Positions 20,900 to 28,813 of a stretch of DNA of 64,000 nucleotides are shown one piece after another. Under the pieces are notes generated by a model, which worked only from the letters and a program-made list of their open reading frames with translations, was not told the DNA's origin and made no database searches. A program made the position numbers and the translations under genes. The number at the start of each line of letters is the position of its first letter. Position 1 is the stretch's first letter. Source of the DNA: Anaerolineae bacterium (GTDB lineage: Bacteria; Chloroflexota; Anaerolineae; Aggregatilineales; JAFGMM01). The stretch lies in the NCBI GenBank assembly GCA_027494055.1, contig JAOSJO010000012.1:496001-560000 (forward strand). The letters run 5' to 3'.

Positions 20900-21955
20900 A
20901 TGCCACTACAAGTTTTCGAAGAGACTGACGCGATCACGCACCTGATCAGTTTCCGCACGTCCGCCGTCTTCGAGACCATCGTGAGCCTCCAGAACCTTAT
21001 CAGCACCCGCCGCCACCGGGACTGGGCGGAAGCGACGCGCGCCGCCCTGCCCGACGACCTGCTGGAAGAACTCGACGCCATCTACCCACCTCTCGGCGAT
21101 GGCACGATGCTGTTCGAGTTGGCGCTGGACTATGCGGACCACGACGACGTGCCGGGGTTCATCCAGCACGTGCGCGCGATGGACCCGGCGACCTTCGTCT
21201 ACTACGTGATGGGCCGGATCGTCTCTCAAGCGCAGATCGCGCAGATCGGCCTGGACGCGCCCAGCCTGCGGGAGGCGCTGAATGCGGCGACGCCGGATGA
21301 GCACCACCCCGCATACGAGTGCCTGCCGATTGAGCAGTTCATCGAGCCGGGGTTTCAGGCGCGGGTGGCGGATCTCTGGCAGCGCTACTGGGACTCGTTC
21401 TTCAGCGCCCAGATCGACGACATGCGCCGGCACTGGGAGCACGGCATCGCCGCCAGGGAGCCGATCCTCGTGCGCGAGGGCGGCCAGGCTCTGATCGAGC
21501 ACGTCACCGGCAAGTCGGGGGCGCTGCCCGAACTGCCCGAAGGGCACCCGGTGGCTGAGGTCGTCTTCATCCCGCTGTACCTGATCCGCAACCGCGTGTT
21601 GATGTACTACGGCTACGGCAACGTGACCGTGCTGTTCGACAGCCAGCGCACCGAATCACACGCCGCCGAGATCGAAAAGGCCAAAGAGGAGGCGCTCGGC
21701 ACGCTGCGGGCGCTCGGCGACGGGACGCGGCTCAAAATTCTGCGCCTCATCGCCCACAAAGAGGGCAAGATACACGGCAAGATGATCGCCGCCCACCTTG
21801 AGCTTTCCGCCTCGGCGGTATCCCGCCATCTGGCCCTGCTCAAAGAGGGTGGCCTGATCGTCGAGGAGCCGGAGGACAACCGCATCACCTACCGGCTGCA
21901 GAAAGAAGCCATCACCACCCTGCCTGACAAAGTGCTGGACTTTCTCTATAGCTAG
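20900..21955 (+). CDS. ArsR-family winged-helix regulator with long N-terminal domain
   Basis: This transcription regulator has 351 residues. The last 100 residues form an ArsR-type winged helix: LGTLRALGDGTRLKILRLI, then the recognition helix LELSASAVSRHLALLKEGGLI. No metal-binding cysteines are seen, so it is not a metal sensor of the classic kind. The first 245 residues form a separate, mostly helical domain of unknown ligand; this arrangement is common in Gram-positive and Chloroflexota regulators. ATG at 20900 is preceded by a G-rich ribosome site. It is monocistronic and its target is unknown. Confidence 0.8.
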   Translation: MPLQVFEETDAITHLISFRTSAVFETIVSLQNLISTRRHRDWAEATRAALPDDLLEELDAIYPPLGDGTMLFELALDYADHDDVPGFIQHVRAMDPATFVYYVMGRIVSQAQIAQIGLDAPSLREALNAATPDEHHPAYECLPIEQFIEPGFQARVADLWQRYWDSFFSAQIDDMRRHWEHGIAAREPILVREGGQALIEHVTGKSGALPELPEGHPVAEVVFIPLYLIRNRVLMYYGYGNVTVLFDSQRTESHAAEIEKAKEEALGTLRALGDGTRLKILRLIAHKEGKIHGKMIAAHLELSASAVSRHLALLKEGGLIVEEPEDNRITYRLQKEAITTLPDKVLDFLYS

Positions 21956-22648
21956 CCCCGACGCAGGGGCGGCGCCGGTTCCGCCGCCATTGCGCCATCG
22001 CGCCGCGAAGGCAACGCCGGGAGGCCGGTTCACGCCAGGGCGGCGGCGCTTGCGCCTTCCTCTTCCACACGTCACACCATCACATGACAAAATCCGGGTA
22101 TCTGTTCACCTTTGGTTCCCGCGACTGAAGTCGTCTTCTGTGGGAGTGGTGATTGACTGATGGCGCGATTGTGGTACTCACCTTCTCCCCCACCTGCCGT
22201 CTTGCTCCCCACAGTGGGGGGATTAGCCGACGACTTCAGTCGTCCCCCTCCCCCCCCCCCCGCCCCCCCGCCCGGCGGGGGGGGGGGGGGGCGGGCCGGG
22301 GGGGGTCGGCGGGGGTGAGGGAGTACAGAAAACACACCATAGCTGAAACAAGGCGTGATGCCGAGTGGACAACGGAATGGATACAAATCCGGGGAGCCGG
22401 CGCAGATTGGAAGCACGAAGCCACGAAAGGCGCGTAAACGCGGCCAACCCTTCCGTGGCTTCGCATGTTACGTGCTTTCGTGTTACGCATCGGGCTGCGT
22501 GCATCTCCGTTCCCGAACTCTGTTGGCTATCCCCACACCCACAAAGACTTGACGCCTGACCCCGGTCGGTATAGGCTTACCCTGCTCGCAGAAGGGGACG
22601 CAGAGCCGCGCCGCCGGCAGGGCGTCCCCCGTGCACAGGCAGGGTACG
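21956..22648. repeat. Gene-free stretch built of palindromic repeats and a C/G homopolymer tract
   Basis: Parts in order: CCCGCGACTGAAGTCG at 22118-22133, the palindrome GACGACTTCAGTCGTC at 22229-22244, then runs of C followed by runs of G at 22244-22315 that can fold on themselves. A copy of the GATGCCGAGTGGACAACG tail is near 22352-22369. An imperfect inverted repeat at 22411-22481 (GAAGCCACGAAAGG against CCTTCCGTGGCTTC) follows. The first parts match the element at 3211-3330. No gene is convincing here. Confidence 0.7.
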
Positions 22649-23440
22649 ATGATCGTAGACGACATCCTGGCAACCATCCGGGCCGACTGCCCCGTGCGCG
22701 CGGTGTGGATCGGGCAGCATTGGACGGCAGTGGCGCTCGCCGATGGGCGCGGCGGCATGGCCTCCAGCCTGAGCGCGCCCGGCGAGGAGCACGGCCACCC
22801 TCAGGTGCGCGAGGCCGGCCGGCTGCACACCCTCAGCGCCCTGGCGCTCGCCAGCTATGTAAAAGATGGGCAAGGTCCTGAGGTCAGCGTGGGCTGGGCG
22901 GTGCTGAACGCCCTGGTCAGCGACACGATCGATGTCGCGGCCCATGCCCAGGCCGACGCGCTGGATTACCTGTTGACGCACGGCGCTGGCAGGCGCGTGG
23001 CATTGGTGGGCCATTTCCCCTTCACGCCCCGCCTGCGCGCCGGCGTGGGCCACCTCGACGTGTTCGAGCTTGCGCCGGGGGCGGGCGACCTGCCCGCAAG
23101 CGAAGCGCCCGCCCGCCTGCCGGCGGCGGACCTGGTCGCCATTACGAGCATGACGCTGGTCAACGGGACGTGCGACGCTCTGATCGCCCACTGCCGGCCC
23201 GGCGTTCCGATCCTGCTGCTGGGGCCTTCGACCCCGCTCTCGCCCGTCCTCTTCGCCCACGGCGTTGACGCGCTCGCGGGCGTGATAGTGTGCGACATGG
23301 ACGCGCTCGCGCGCACCATCACCCAGGGCGCGACCTTCCAGCAGGTCGAGGGCGTCCAGAAAGTGACTTTGACCCGCGCCGCATGGTCGTCGGGTGTTTC
23401 ACCGAGCGAGGTTCGAGGAGAAAGCCATGCCAATCTATGA
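22649..23440 (+). CDS. DUF364-type protein (putative heavy-metal chelation domain)
   Basis: This cytoplasmic protein of about 263 residues resembles the DUF4213/DUF364 family. The first part has an alpha/beta domain containing LASYVKDGQ. The second is Rossmann-like, with VALVGHFPFTPRLR, DLVAITSMTLVNGT and ILLLGPSTPLSPVLF, which match the family pattern. Family members are linked to metal or anaerobic cofactor metabolism, but the reaction is unknown. ATG at 22649 is chosen with AGGCAGGG upstream; an in-frame GTG at 22631 is also possible. The 3' end overlaps the next gene by 14 bases, so the two may be coupled. Confidence 0.72.
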   Translation: MIVDDILATIRADCPVRAVWIGQHWTAVALADGRGGMASSLSAPGEEHGHPQVREAGRLHTLSALALASYVKDGQGPEVSVGWAVLNALVSDTIDVAAHAQADALDYLLTHGAGRRVALVGHFPFTPRLRAGVGHLDVFELAPGAGDLPASEAPARLPAADLVAITSMTLVNGTCDALIAHCRPGVPILLLGPSTPLSPVLFAHGVDALAGVIVCDMDALARTITQGATFQQVEGVQKVTLTRAAWSSGVSPSEVRGESHANL

Positions 23441-23930
23441 GTACTACTGCCCCGCGTGCCACGGGCGCTTCAGCGCGCTGCAGAAGATCGGCGACCCGCC
23501 CCCGCCGTGCCCGCGCTGCCAGAACGCCGGGGTCGAGAAGCTCATCTCGGCGGCGGGCCTGGTGCGGACCGAGGCGCAGCACAAGGCGGCCTTCGAGGCG
23601 CAGCGGAGCCAGGTTGACCCCGAAGACAAACAGGAGATCGCGCGCTTCTTCCGCGACACGAGCAAGGAACTGGCCGGCCGGTACGAGGGCGAGGTGGCCG
23701 CCTCCGACGCCTTCGAAGAGCTGCTCGACCGCGCCGAACGCGGCGCGACCGAGGCTGACCTCACCGACCTGGAGGATCCGCTGGTCGAAGCGGTGGACTC
23801 GCCATACAAAATGCTGGGGCCAGACTCCGACCCCGAAACCGAGGCGGCAAAGGAACTCGCCCGGCAGCACGAGTACTGGCCCTCCCGGAAGCGCAACCCC
23901 AGGAGCGCCGACAACCTGGGCTGGGCCTGA
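23427..23930 (+). CDS. FmdB-family zinc-ribbon protein
   Basis: This protein has 167 residues. It starts MPIYEYYCPACHGRF and has the second cysteine pair CPRC, giving the zinc ribbon of the FmdB family. The rest is a long acidic helical tail (RSQVDPEDKQEIARFFRD and after) not present in the short FmdB proteins. The function of the family is unclear; a regulatory role was proposed for the formamidase-linked founder. The ribosome site is GAGGAGAAAG. It overlaps the DUF364 gene by 14 bases. Confidence 0.82.
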   Translation: MPIYEYYCPACHGRFSALQKIGDPPPPCPRCQNAGVEKLISAAGLVRTEAQHKAAFEAQRSQVDPEDKQEIARFFRDTSKELAGRYEGEVAASDAFEELLDRAERGATEADLTDLEDPLVEAVDSPYKMLGPDSDPETEAAKELARQHEYWPSRKRNPRSADNLGWA

Positions 23931-23977
23931 ACGGCGAGCGCGGGCCGCGCCCATGCTATAATCCGCCGCGCCATTCG

Positions 23978-24067
23978 GGAGGGGTGCCAGAGTGGACGAT
24001 TGGGGCGGTCTCGAAAACCGTTGTGGCCGTCAGGTCACCGTGGGTTCGAATCCCACCCCCTCCGCCA
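23978..24067 (+). tRNA. tRNA-Ser (anticodon CGA)
   Basis: The acceptor stem GGAGGGG pairs with CCCCTCC, followed by G and an encoded CCA. The anticodon loop CTCGAAA gives CGA (codon UCG). The long variable arm and the TTCGAAT of the T loop are present, as expected for serine. TATAAT at 23957-23962 is a possible -10 box. The 90-base length is normal. Confidence 0.96.
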
Positions 24068-24075
24068 GATAGACC

Positions 24076-24100
24076 GGGCACAGCGCGCTGTGCCCTTTTT
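24076..24100 (+). terminator. Intrinsic terminator of tRNA-Ser
   Basis: GGGCACAGC at 24076-24084 pairs with GCTGTGCCC at 24087-24095, followed by TTTTT. A textbook rho-independent terminator. Confidence 0.93.
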
Positions 24101-24108
24101 CGTTCCGC

Positions 24109-24859
24109 CTACGCCTCCGCGTCAGCCGCGCCGAGCAGGAAGCTCAACGCACGCAGCGACAGCCCATACGCATCAGCCACCGCCGCCGGCTCCTGCGCCA
24201 GCCGCCGGCGCATTTCCGGCTCCAGGTACAGCCGCCCGGCCAGCGCCCGGCTCTGCGGCGTGTGGAACGCCCCGTGCCGGTAGAGGTAGAACGTGGCGTG
24301 GTTGAGGTTGTAGTCCGTCCGCACCGTGAGGGTATGGCGTCAGCCCGGCGCAGAACGCGGTCAGCGCCCCCAGCGGCTCGCTGTACTGGTCGGGCGCGGT
24401 CGGTTCGAGGAAGATATTCCACGCCAGGCCGCAGCGCGCCAGCGCAAAGAGGCGGCGCAACACCGCACGCAGCACCGCCGGGCTGTTGGGCGTGCGCGCG
24501 TCGAAGAGGGCGCTCGCAATCACGTAATCGGCTGGCTCCAGATCGCTCGCCAGGATATCCACCACCGCAAATGACGCGCCCGGATGGCGCGCCTGCGCCG
24601 CCGCCACCAGGTCGGGCGCGAGGTCCACGCCCCGGTATGCGCCCACCCCGCCGCGCACCGCCAGGAATGCGTAAAGGTCGCCCAGCCCGCAGCCAACGTC
24701 GAGCACCTCCGCGTCGCGCAGGTCGGCGATGCCCACAAGCATCTCGAACGCAAGCCACTGCACCCAGCGCGCCGGCCAGCCCACGCGGCGCGCGTCATCC
24801 GGCTGGTTGGCGAGGCGGCGATACACGTCGATGAGCGCCGCGCGGTCGGCTTCGAACAT
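24109..24859 (-). CDS. Class I SAM-dependent methyltransferase (frameshifted)
   Basis: The SAM-binding glycine motif VLDVGCGLGDLY is at about residues 51-62, followed by the acidic GVDLAP at the end of the second strand and the motif IV-like VIASALFD. The C-terminal part has TDYNLNHATFYLYR and a helical end. A frameshift near 24330 splits the gene. ATG at 24859 has GGAGGTG upstream. The acceptor is unknown. An NHLP-clan peptide gene lies 80 bases upstream on the same strand, with a hairpin between, so the enzyme could modify it, but similar methyltransferases also occur alone. Confidence 0.78.
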
Positions 24860-24893
24860 CGGTCACCTCCGTCAGGAGACTCCCACAGAAACG

Positions 24894-24940
24894 AAAAGGG
24901 ACGGCTCCGCGCCATCCCTTCACCGAAAAGGCTCGTCCCT
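24894..24940 (-). terminator. Attenuator-like hairpin between peptide gene and methyltransferase gene
   Basis: AGGGACG (24940-24934, minus strand) pairs with CGTCCCT (24903-24897), followed by TTTCGTTT. It would end most transcripts after the peptide gene and allow limited readthrough to the methyltransferase. Confidence 0.6.
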
Positions 24941-25156
24941 ACTTGAGGAAGAACTTGCCCTTCGTGATCCGCTCACTGAGCTGGTTGCCGAAGGCGCTCA
25001 CCGCCTCCTCCTCCAGCTCGGCCAACGCCGCCCGCTCCTCCTCGGTGAGGTCGTACTGGCTCAGCGCTTCTCCTCAGGGTCTGCGAACAGGAGCTTGCGA
25101 AACGCCGCGTCGGTAACCGCCCTGCCGATGACCTGGTGTACCGCTTCGGTAGACAC
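24939..25156 (-). CDS. NHLP-clan (Os1348/Franean1_4349-like) small protein, frameshifted
   Basis: This protein of about 72 residues reads STEAVHQVIGRAVTDAAFRK, LLFADPE, then after a one-base gap EALSQYDLTEEERAALAELE, ending SERITKGKFFLK. This is the pattern of small proteins related to nitrile-hydratase-like leader peptides (NHLP clan), some of which are precursors of modified peptides. The GTG at 25156 has AAGGAGGGG just upstream. The break at about 25068-25075 is not in a homopolymer, so either sequencing error or a real mutation is possible. The C-terminus has no Cys/Ser/Thr-rich core, which argues against a lanthipeptide-type product. Confidence 0.65.
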
Positions 25157-25337
25157 CGCGCCCCCTCCTTTATGTGTTGGTAACTTGTGCTGGTGACTTC
25201 CCTGTGCCCCAATGCCCCCGCATTATAGCACAGGCGCGCCAGCGGCGTGCGCTGGCAACGCGCTTACGCCACAGACCAGGCGTCCCGGCTGCCCCTTCGC
25301 CGTCCCGATCTGCAACTGCGCAACCATCTCGGTCCCC

Positions 25338-26552
25338 CTATTCATCGGGCATCCGCACGTACAGCGCCACGACTTCGCACATCTCCTGGCTGGGGTCGCC
25401 GCAGCGCACCCAGCCCGCCACACGCACCGCAACCGCGCTGTCACGCGCCGCGCTGATGGCCGCCGCTGCCTCGTCGGTCTCCGCCACAAGCGCATACGTC
25501 TGCTGGATGAACCCGTCATCAACGACCAGCACCGCGTCGCCCGCGTCTGTGGCCTGGATCACGCCCTCAAACCACGCGAACGGCGGCATCGGCGTGCCCG
25601 CCTCGTAGGGTTGCAGGTGCAGCGCCATGATGCGGCAGTTGCCGGCGTCGTCCACGCCGCAGGTCAGCGAGCCAACCACGCGCACGGTGACATCCGTGTC
25701 GCGGTGCGCGGCGATCTGCGCCTGCACGTCAGGGTCATCGGAGTCGATCCCGTACTGGTAGAACAGGTCGGCGATCACGTTCATGAAATCGTCGTAAGGC
25801 GCGCCGGGTTCCGCGCTCTGGATCGTGCCGACATAGGCCTCCAGGAGCGGCGCCGGCGTGGGGAACCGCTCGACCTCCAGCGCCACCACCTCGATCTGGC
25901 AATCGCCATAGTCCGCAACCGGGCAGGTCAGCCCGCCGAGCATCTTGAGCACGGTCCCCGTGTCGCGGTAGCGCGCGATCTCCTCAGCAACCGCCGGGTC
26001 GATAGAGTCGATGCCGTAAGCGGCGTCCGGGTTGTCTGCAAGCTGGACGTAATCGTCGAAGCCGGCGGCCTCCGCGCTGTGGATGACGCCGCGCCAGGTT
26101 TCCAGCCTCGGCGGGATCACGCCCTCTTCCAGGTTGTACACCCGGAGCGCGTCGATCTGGCAGCCGCCGTAATCCTGCACCCCACATTGCAGCACACCGA
26201 CGACCTGCACGACGATGTCCGTGTCGCGCAGCATCTCAACCAGCGCCTGCGCCTCCGGGAGCCGCGCCTCCAGCCCGTATTCGACCGTGGTCGGCTCGTT
26301 GATGAGGCGGATGTAGTCGTCATACAGGCCGCCGTCCGCGCTGTAGATCATGCCGCCCCACAGGCTGACCTCCGGGTGCGGCGTGAGCGTGGGCCAGGGG
26401 GTCGCCGCGCGCGTGGGCGTGATCGTCGGCGACGGCGTGATCTCAGGCGTGGGGGTGGCCGTCGCGGTCGGGGTCGGCGTGGGTTGCGCGGTGCAGGCGC
26501 TCAAAGCCAGCGCGACGGTCAGGCAGAGCAGCGGCCAGCGCATTCTCGTCAT
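25338..26552 (-). CDS. Lipoprotein with four tandem cysteine-paired repeats
   Basis: This protein of about 404 residues has a lipobox (LALSAC, Cys near 18-20), so it is anchored at the outer face of the membrane. A Thr/Pro linker of about 40 residues follows. Then come four repeats of about 85-90 residues. Each opens with a strand like GVIHSAE, carries YGIDS-type and YRDT-type segments, and ends VVGxLxCxxxDxxxCxI, so every repeat has one likely disulfide. The fourth repeat is the most diverged. No known domain is recognised; an OB-like or small beta fold is possible. Start at 26552 with AAAGGGA upstream. It is divergent from the WD40 lipoprotein gene. Confidence 0.7.
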   Translation of the reverse strand: MTRMRWPLLCLTVALALSACTAQPTPTPTATATPTPEITPSPTITPTRAATPWPTLTPHPEVSLWGGMIYSADGGLYDDYIRLINEPTTVEYGLEARLPEAQALVEMLRDTDIVVQVVGVLQCGVQDYGGCQIDALRVYNLEEGVIPPRLETWRGVIHSAEAAGFDDYVQLADNPDAAYGIDSIDPAVAEEIARYRDTGTVLKMLGGLTCPVADYGDCQIEVVALEVERFPTPAPLLEAYVGTIQSAEPGAPYDDFMNVIADLFYQYGIDSDDPDVQAQIAAHRDTDVTVRVVGSLTCGVDDAGNCRIMALHLQPYEAGTPMPPFAWFEGVIQATDAGDAVLVVDDGFIQQTYALVAETDEAAAAISAARDSAVAVRVAGWVRCGDPSQEMCEVVALYVRMPDE

Positions 26553-26682
26553 AGACCGGGTCCCTTTGCTTCGCGGTGCGGTACAGGACCAAGTATGCCT
26601 TAAACCCCCGGCTTTGCGAGACGCGCGCCCCGCATGTAGACTAACGCTGACAACGCGGCACCATTCGCCGGAGGAGTGGCGC

Positions 26683-27917
26683 ATGAAACGCCTCTTGTGG
26701 CCTCTGTTGATCGCAGCGCTGGCGGCGTGCAGCCCTGCCGGCCCGACGCCGACGCCAACCGTCGCCCGCCCGCCCAACCTGCCTGCCGGCGCGCCCATCA
26801 GCGCGGAGAACGCGGGCGGTCTGCGCCATATCGCCGAACTGAAAGGCCACCGGCTTTCCGTCTTTGCGCTGGCCTTCTCGCCGCCGTGCCCTGAAGTGGA
26901 ACCGGAGGATGCATCCGGGGAGGACGCCATCATCTGCACGCCCTTCCTGGCGTCGGTCAGCAACGACAGCGCGCGGCTCTGGGACCTCGACACGCGCAGC
27001 CAGCGCGCCCTCCTGACCGAAGGCGGGAGCGTGTCGAACGTCTTCTATTCCGCCGCGCCGCCGCCCGGCAGCGCCGGCGGGCCGGTCCGCGCCGGGCAGG
27101 TCGTCACGCTGCACGGCGAGCACGCCGTCGAGGTCTGGAGCGCGCCCGGCGGCGCGCTGCTCCGCTCGTTTGCGGGGCACACCGCGCTCGTGGGGACCGC
27201 TGCCCTCGCACCCGATGGCGTCATGCTCGCGCTCGGCGGGGAGGATGGCCGCATCACCTTATGGGACATCACCACCGGCGTGCAGCGCGCCTCGCTCACC
27301 GGCCACGACGAACCCGTGATCGCCCTCAGTTTCGCGCCAGACGGGGGCTGCTGGCGAGCGCCAGCGCGGACCGCACTATCCGCCTGTGGGACCCGGAGGA
27401 AGGCGCGCAGGTCGCGCTGCTGAGCGACCTGGCGGCCCCGGCGTCCACCCTGGCGTTCGCCCCAGACGGGACCCGGCTCGCCGCCGGCACGGCGCAGCAG
27501 GTGCGCGTCTGGGACCTCAACCGGGACGACGACGCACTTGATGCTGTGTTCCACCTGGCGCTCACGACCGAGTGGGGCGCGGCAAGTTCGGCGCTGGCCT
27601 TCGCGCCCGATGGCGCGCTTCTGGCGCTGGGCGGGAGCCTGCCCGACGTCACTATGTGGAAGATCGAGGAAAACCTTCAGGCGAAGCTGGCCGGCCACGA
27701 AGCCGGCGTCCTGGCCCTGGCCTTCTCGCCCGACGCCAGCCTGATCGTCACCGTCGGCCTCGACGCCCCGCCGCGCGTGTGGCGTCTCAGCGATGGCCGG
27801 GAGATGGCGACGCTCGGCGACGGCGCGACGCCGTCGGCCATTGCGCGTTTTGCGCCCGATGGGCGGGTGATCGCCGTCGATGTCGGCGGCGCGATCCAGC
27901 TCTGGGGCGTGCCGTAA
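26683..27917 (+). CDS. WD40-repeat lipoprotein (frameshifted)
   Basis: This is an exported beta-propeller. The lipobox LIAALAAC is near residue 16, followed by a short Pro/Thr linker. At least six WD40-type blades are seen, with repeated phrases such as LAFAPDGTRLAAG, VRVWDL, ITLWDITTG, TIRLWDPEEG and VTMWKIEE. A frameshift near 27345, in a G-run, splits blade four. It probably acts as a surface scaffold, with partner unknown. GGAGGAG lies before the ATG. The oppositely oriented lipoprotein gene starts 130 bases away, so the two share a control region. Confidence 0.85.
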
Positions 27918-27938
27918 GCGCGCCGTCCTGCGCGCCGG

Positions 27939-28784
27939 CTACGTCCCTTTGGAGGGCAGCGGCGCGGCGTCCCCCAGGCGGAACACAGCCAGCGCCTCTT
28001 CGTGGATCAGGGCGTTGGTCGCCAGGACGCGCGCGCCAAGCTGCGCCAGCGGCGGCCACTGGCCGTCGAAGTCGGTGACGCGCCCGCCGGCTTCCTGTAC
28101 AATCAGCGCGCCCGCCATCACGTCCCACGGGCTGAGGCGCTTCTCCCAAAACAGGTCGAGCCACCCTATCGCCACCCAGCACAGGTCCAGCGACGCCGAG
28201 CCGAGCCGCCGGACGCCCTGAGTCCGCTTCATGAAGCGCCGCCACTCCGCGATGTTGTCGTCCTCGTTGGTCCAGCGGTCGTAAGGGAACCCGCTCGCGA
28301 CCAGCGCCGCCGCGAGCTTGGGCGTGCGCGAGACGTGGATGGGGTTGCCGTTCCGGTGCGCGCCCATGCCGCGCGCGGCAGTAAAGCAGTCGTCGCGCAC
28401 CGGGTCGTAGACCACGCCGAGCAGGATTTCTTCGGCGGCGGCGAGCGCCACGGAGACGGTGTACTGGGGCAGCCCGTGCGCGTAGTTGGTCGTGCCGTCC
28501 AGCGGGTCGATGTGCCAGGCGTAGGGCGTTTCTTCGGGCGGCGCGCCGCTGCCGCCGCCCTCCTCGCCGTGGATGTGGTGGCCGGGGAAGGCGCGCGCGA
28601 GCGCCGTGACGATGTACGCCTCCGCCTCGCGGTCGGCGTCGGTGACGAGATCGACGACGCCCTTATAGCCGATCTTCCCCGCGACATGGCCGGCGTACCG
28701 CCGCACAATGGCGCCCGCTTCGCGCGCGATGTCAGCCGCTTGTTGGAGTGCATGTTCCAGGTTGAGGTCAGGCGTTGTGGTAAT
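27939..28784 (-). CDS. Inositol monophosphatase-family phosphatase with possible ATT start
   Basis: This is a Mg-dependent sugar/inositol phosphatase (IMPase/SuhB family). The metal sites are HGEEGG and WHIDPLDGTTNYAHG, with the later SPWDVMAGALIVQEAGG. The first obvious start, GTG at 28706, would remove the N-terminal helix. The coding pattern (LEHALQQAADIAREAG) continues upstream to an ATT at 28782-28784, with AAGGAG eight bases before it (28793-28798). Either ATT is the real start or an ATG was misread. The 281-residue length then fits the family. Substrate could be inositol phosphate, fructose bisphosphate or histidinol phosphate. Confidence 0.85.
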   Translation of the reverse strand: MTTTPDLNLEHALQQAADIAREAGAIVRRYAGHVAGKIGYKGVVDLVTDADREAEAYIVTALARAFPGHHIHGEEGGGSGAPPEETPYAWHIDPLDGTTNYAHGLPQYTVSVALAAAEEILLGVVYDPVRDDCFTAARGMGAHRNGNPIHVSRTPKLAAALVASGFPYDRWTNEDDNIAEWRRFMKRTQGVRRLGSASLDLCWVAIGWLDLFWEKRLSPWDVMAGALIVQEAGGRVTDFDGQWPPLAQLGARVLATNALIHEEALAVFRLGDAAPLPSKGT

Positions 28785-28813
28785 GGTCGTCTCTCCTTGC
28801 CGGTACTAGAGTG

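Noticed and set aside
22111-22481. Possible CRISPR-like repeat cluster
   Set aside because: The repeats are palindromic, differ in length and are not regularly spaced.
26380-26500. Short tandem DNA repeat of GGCGTGGG-like units
   Set aside because: It is explained by the Thr/Pro linker codons of the lipoprotein on the minus strand.
25212-26603. Long plus-strand open frame opposite the four-repeat lipoprotein
   Set aside because: The minus strand carries a lipobox and regular repeats, while this frame shows no domain.
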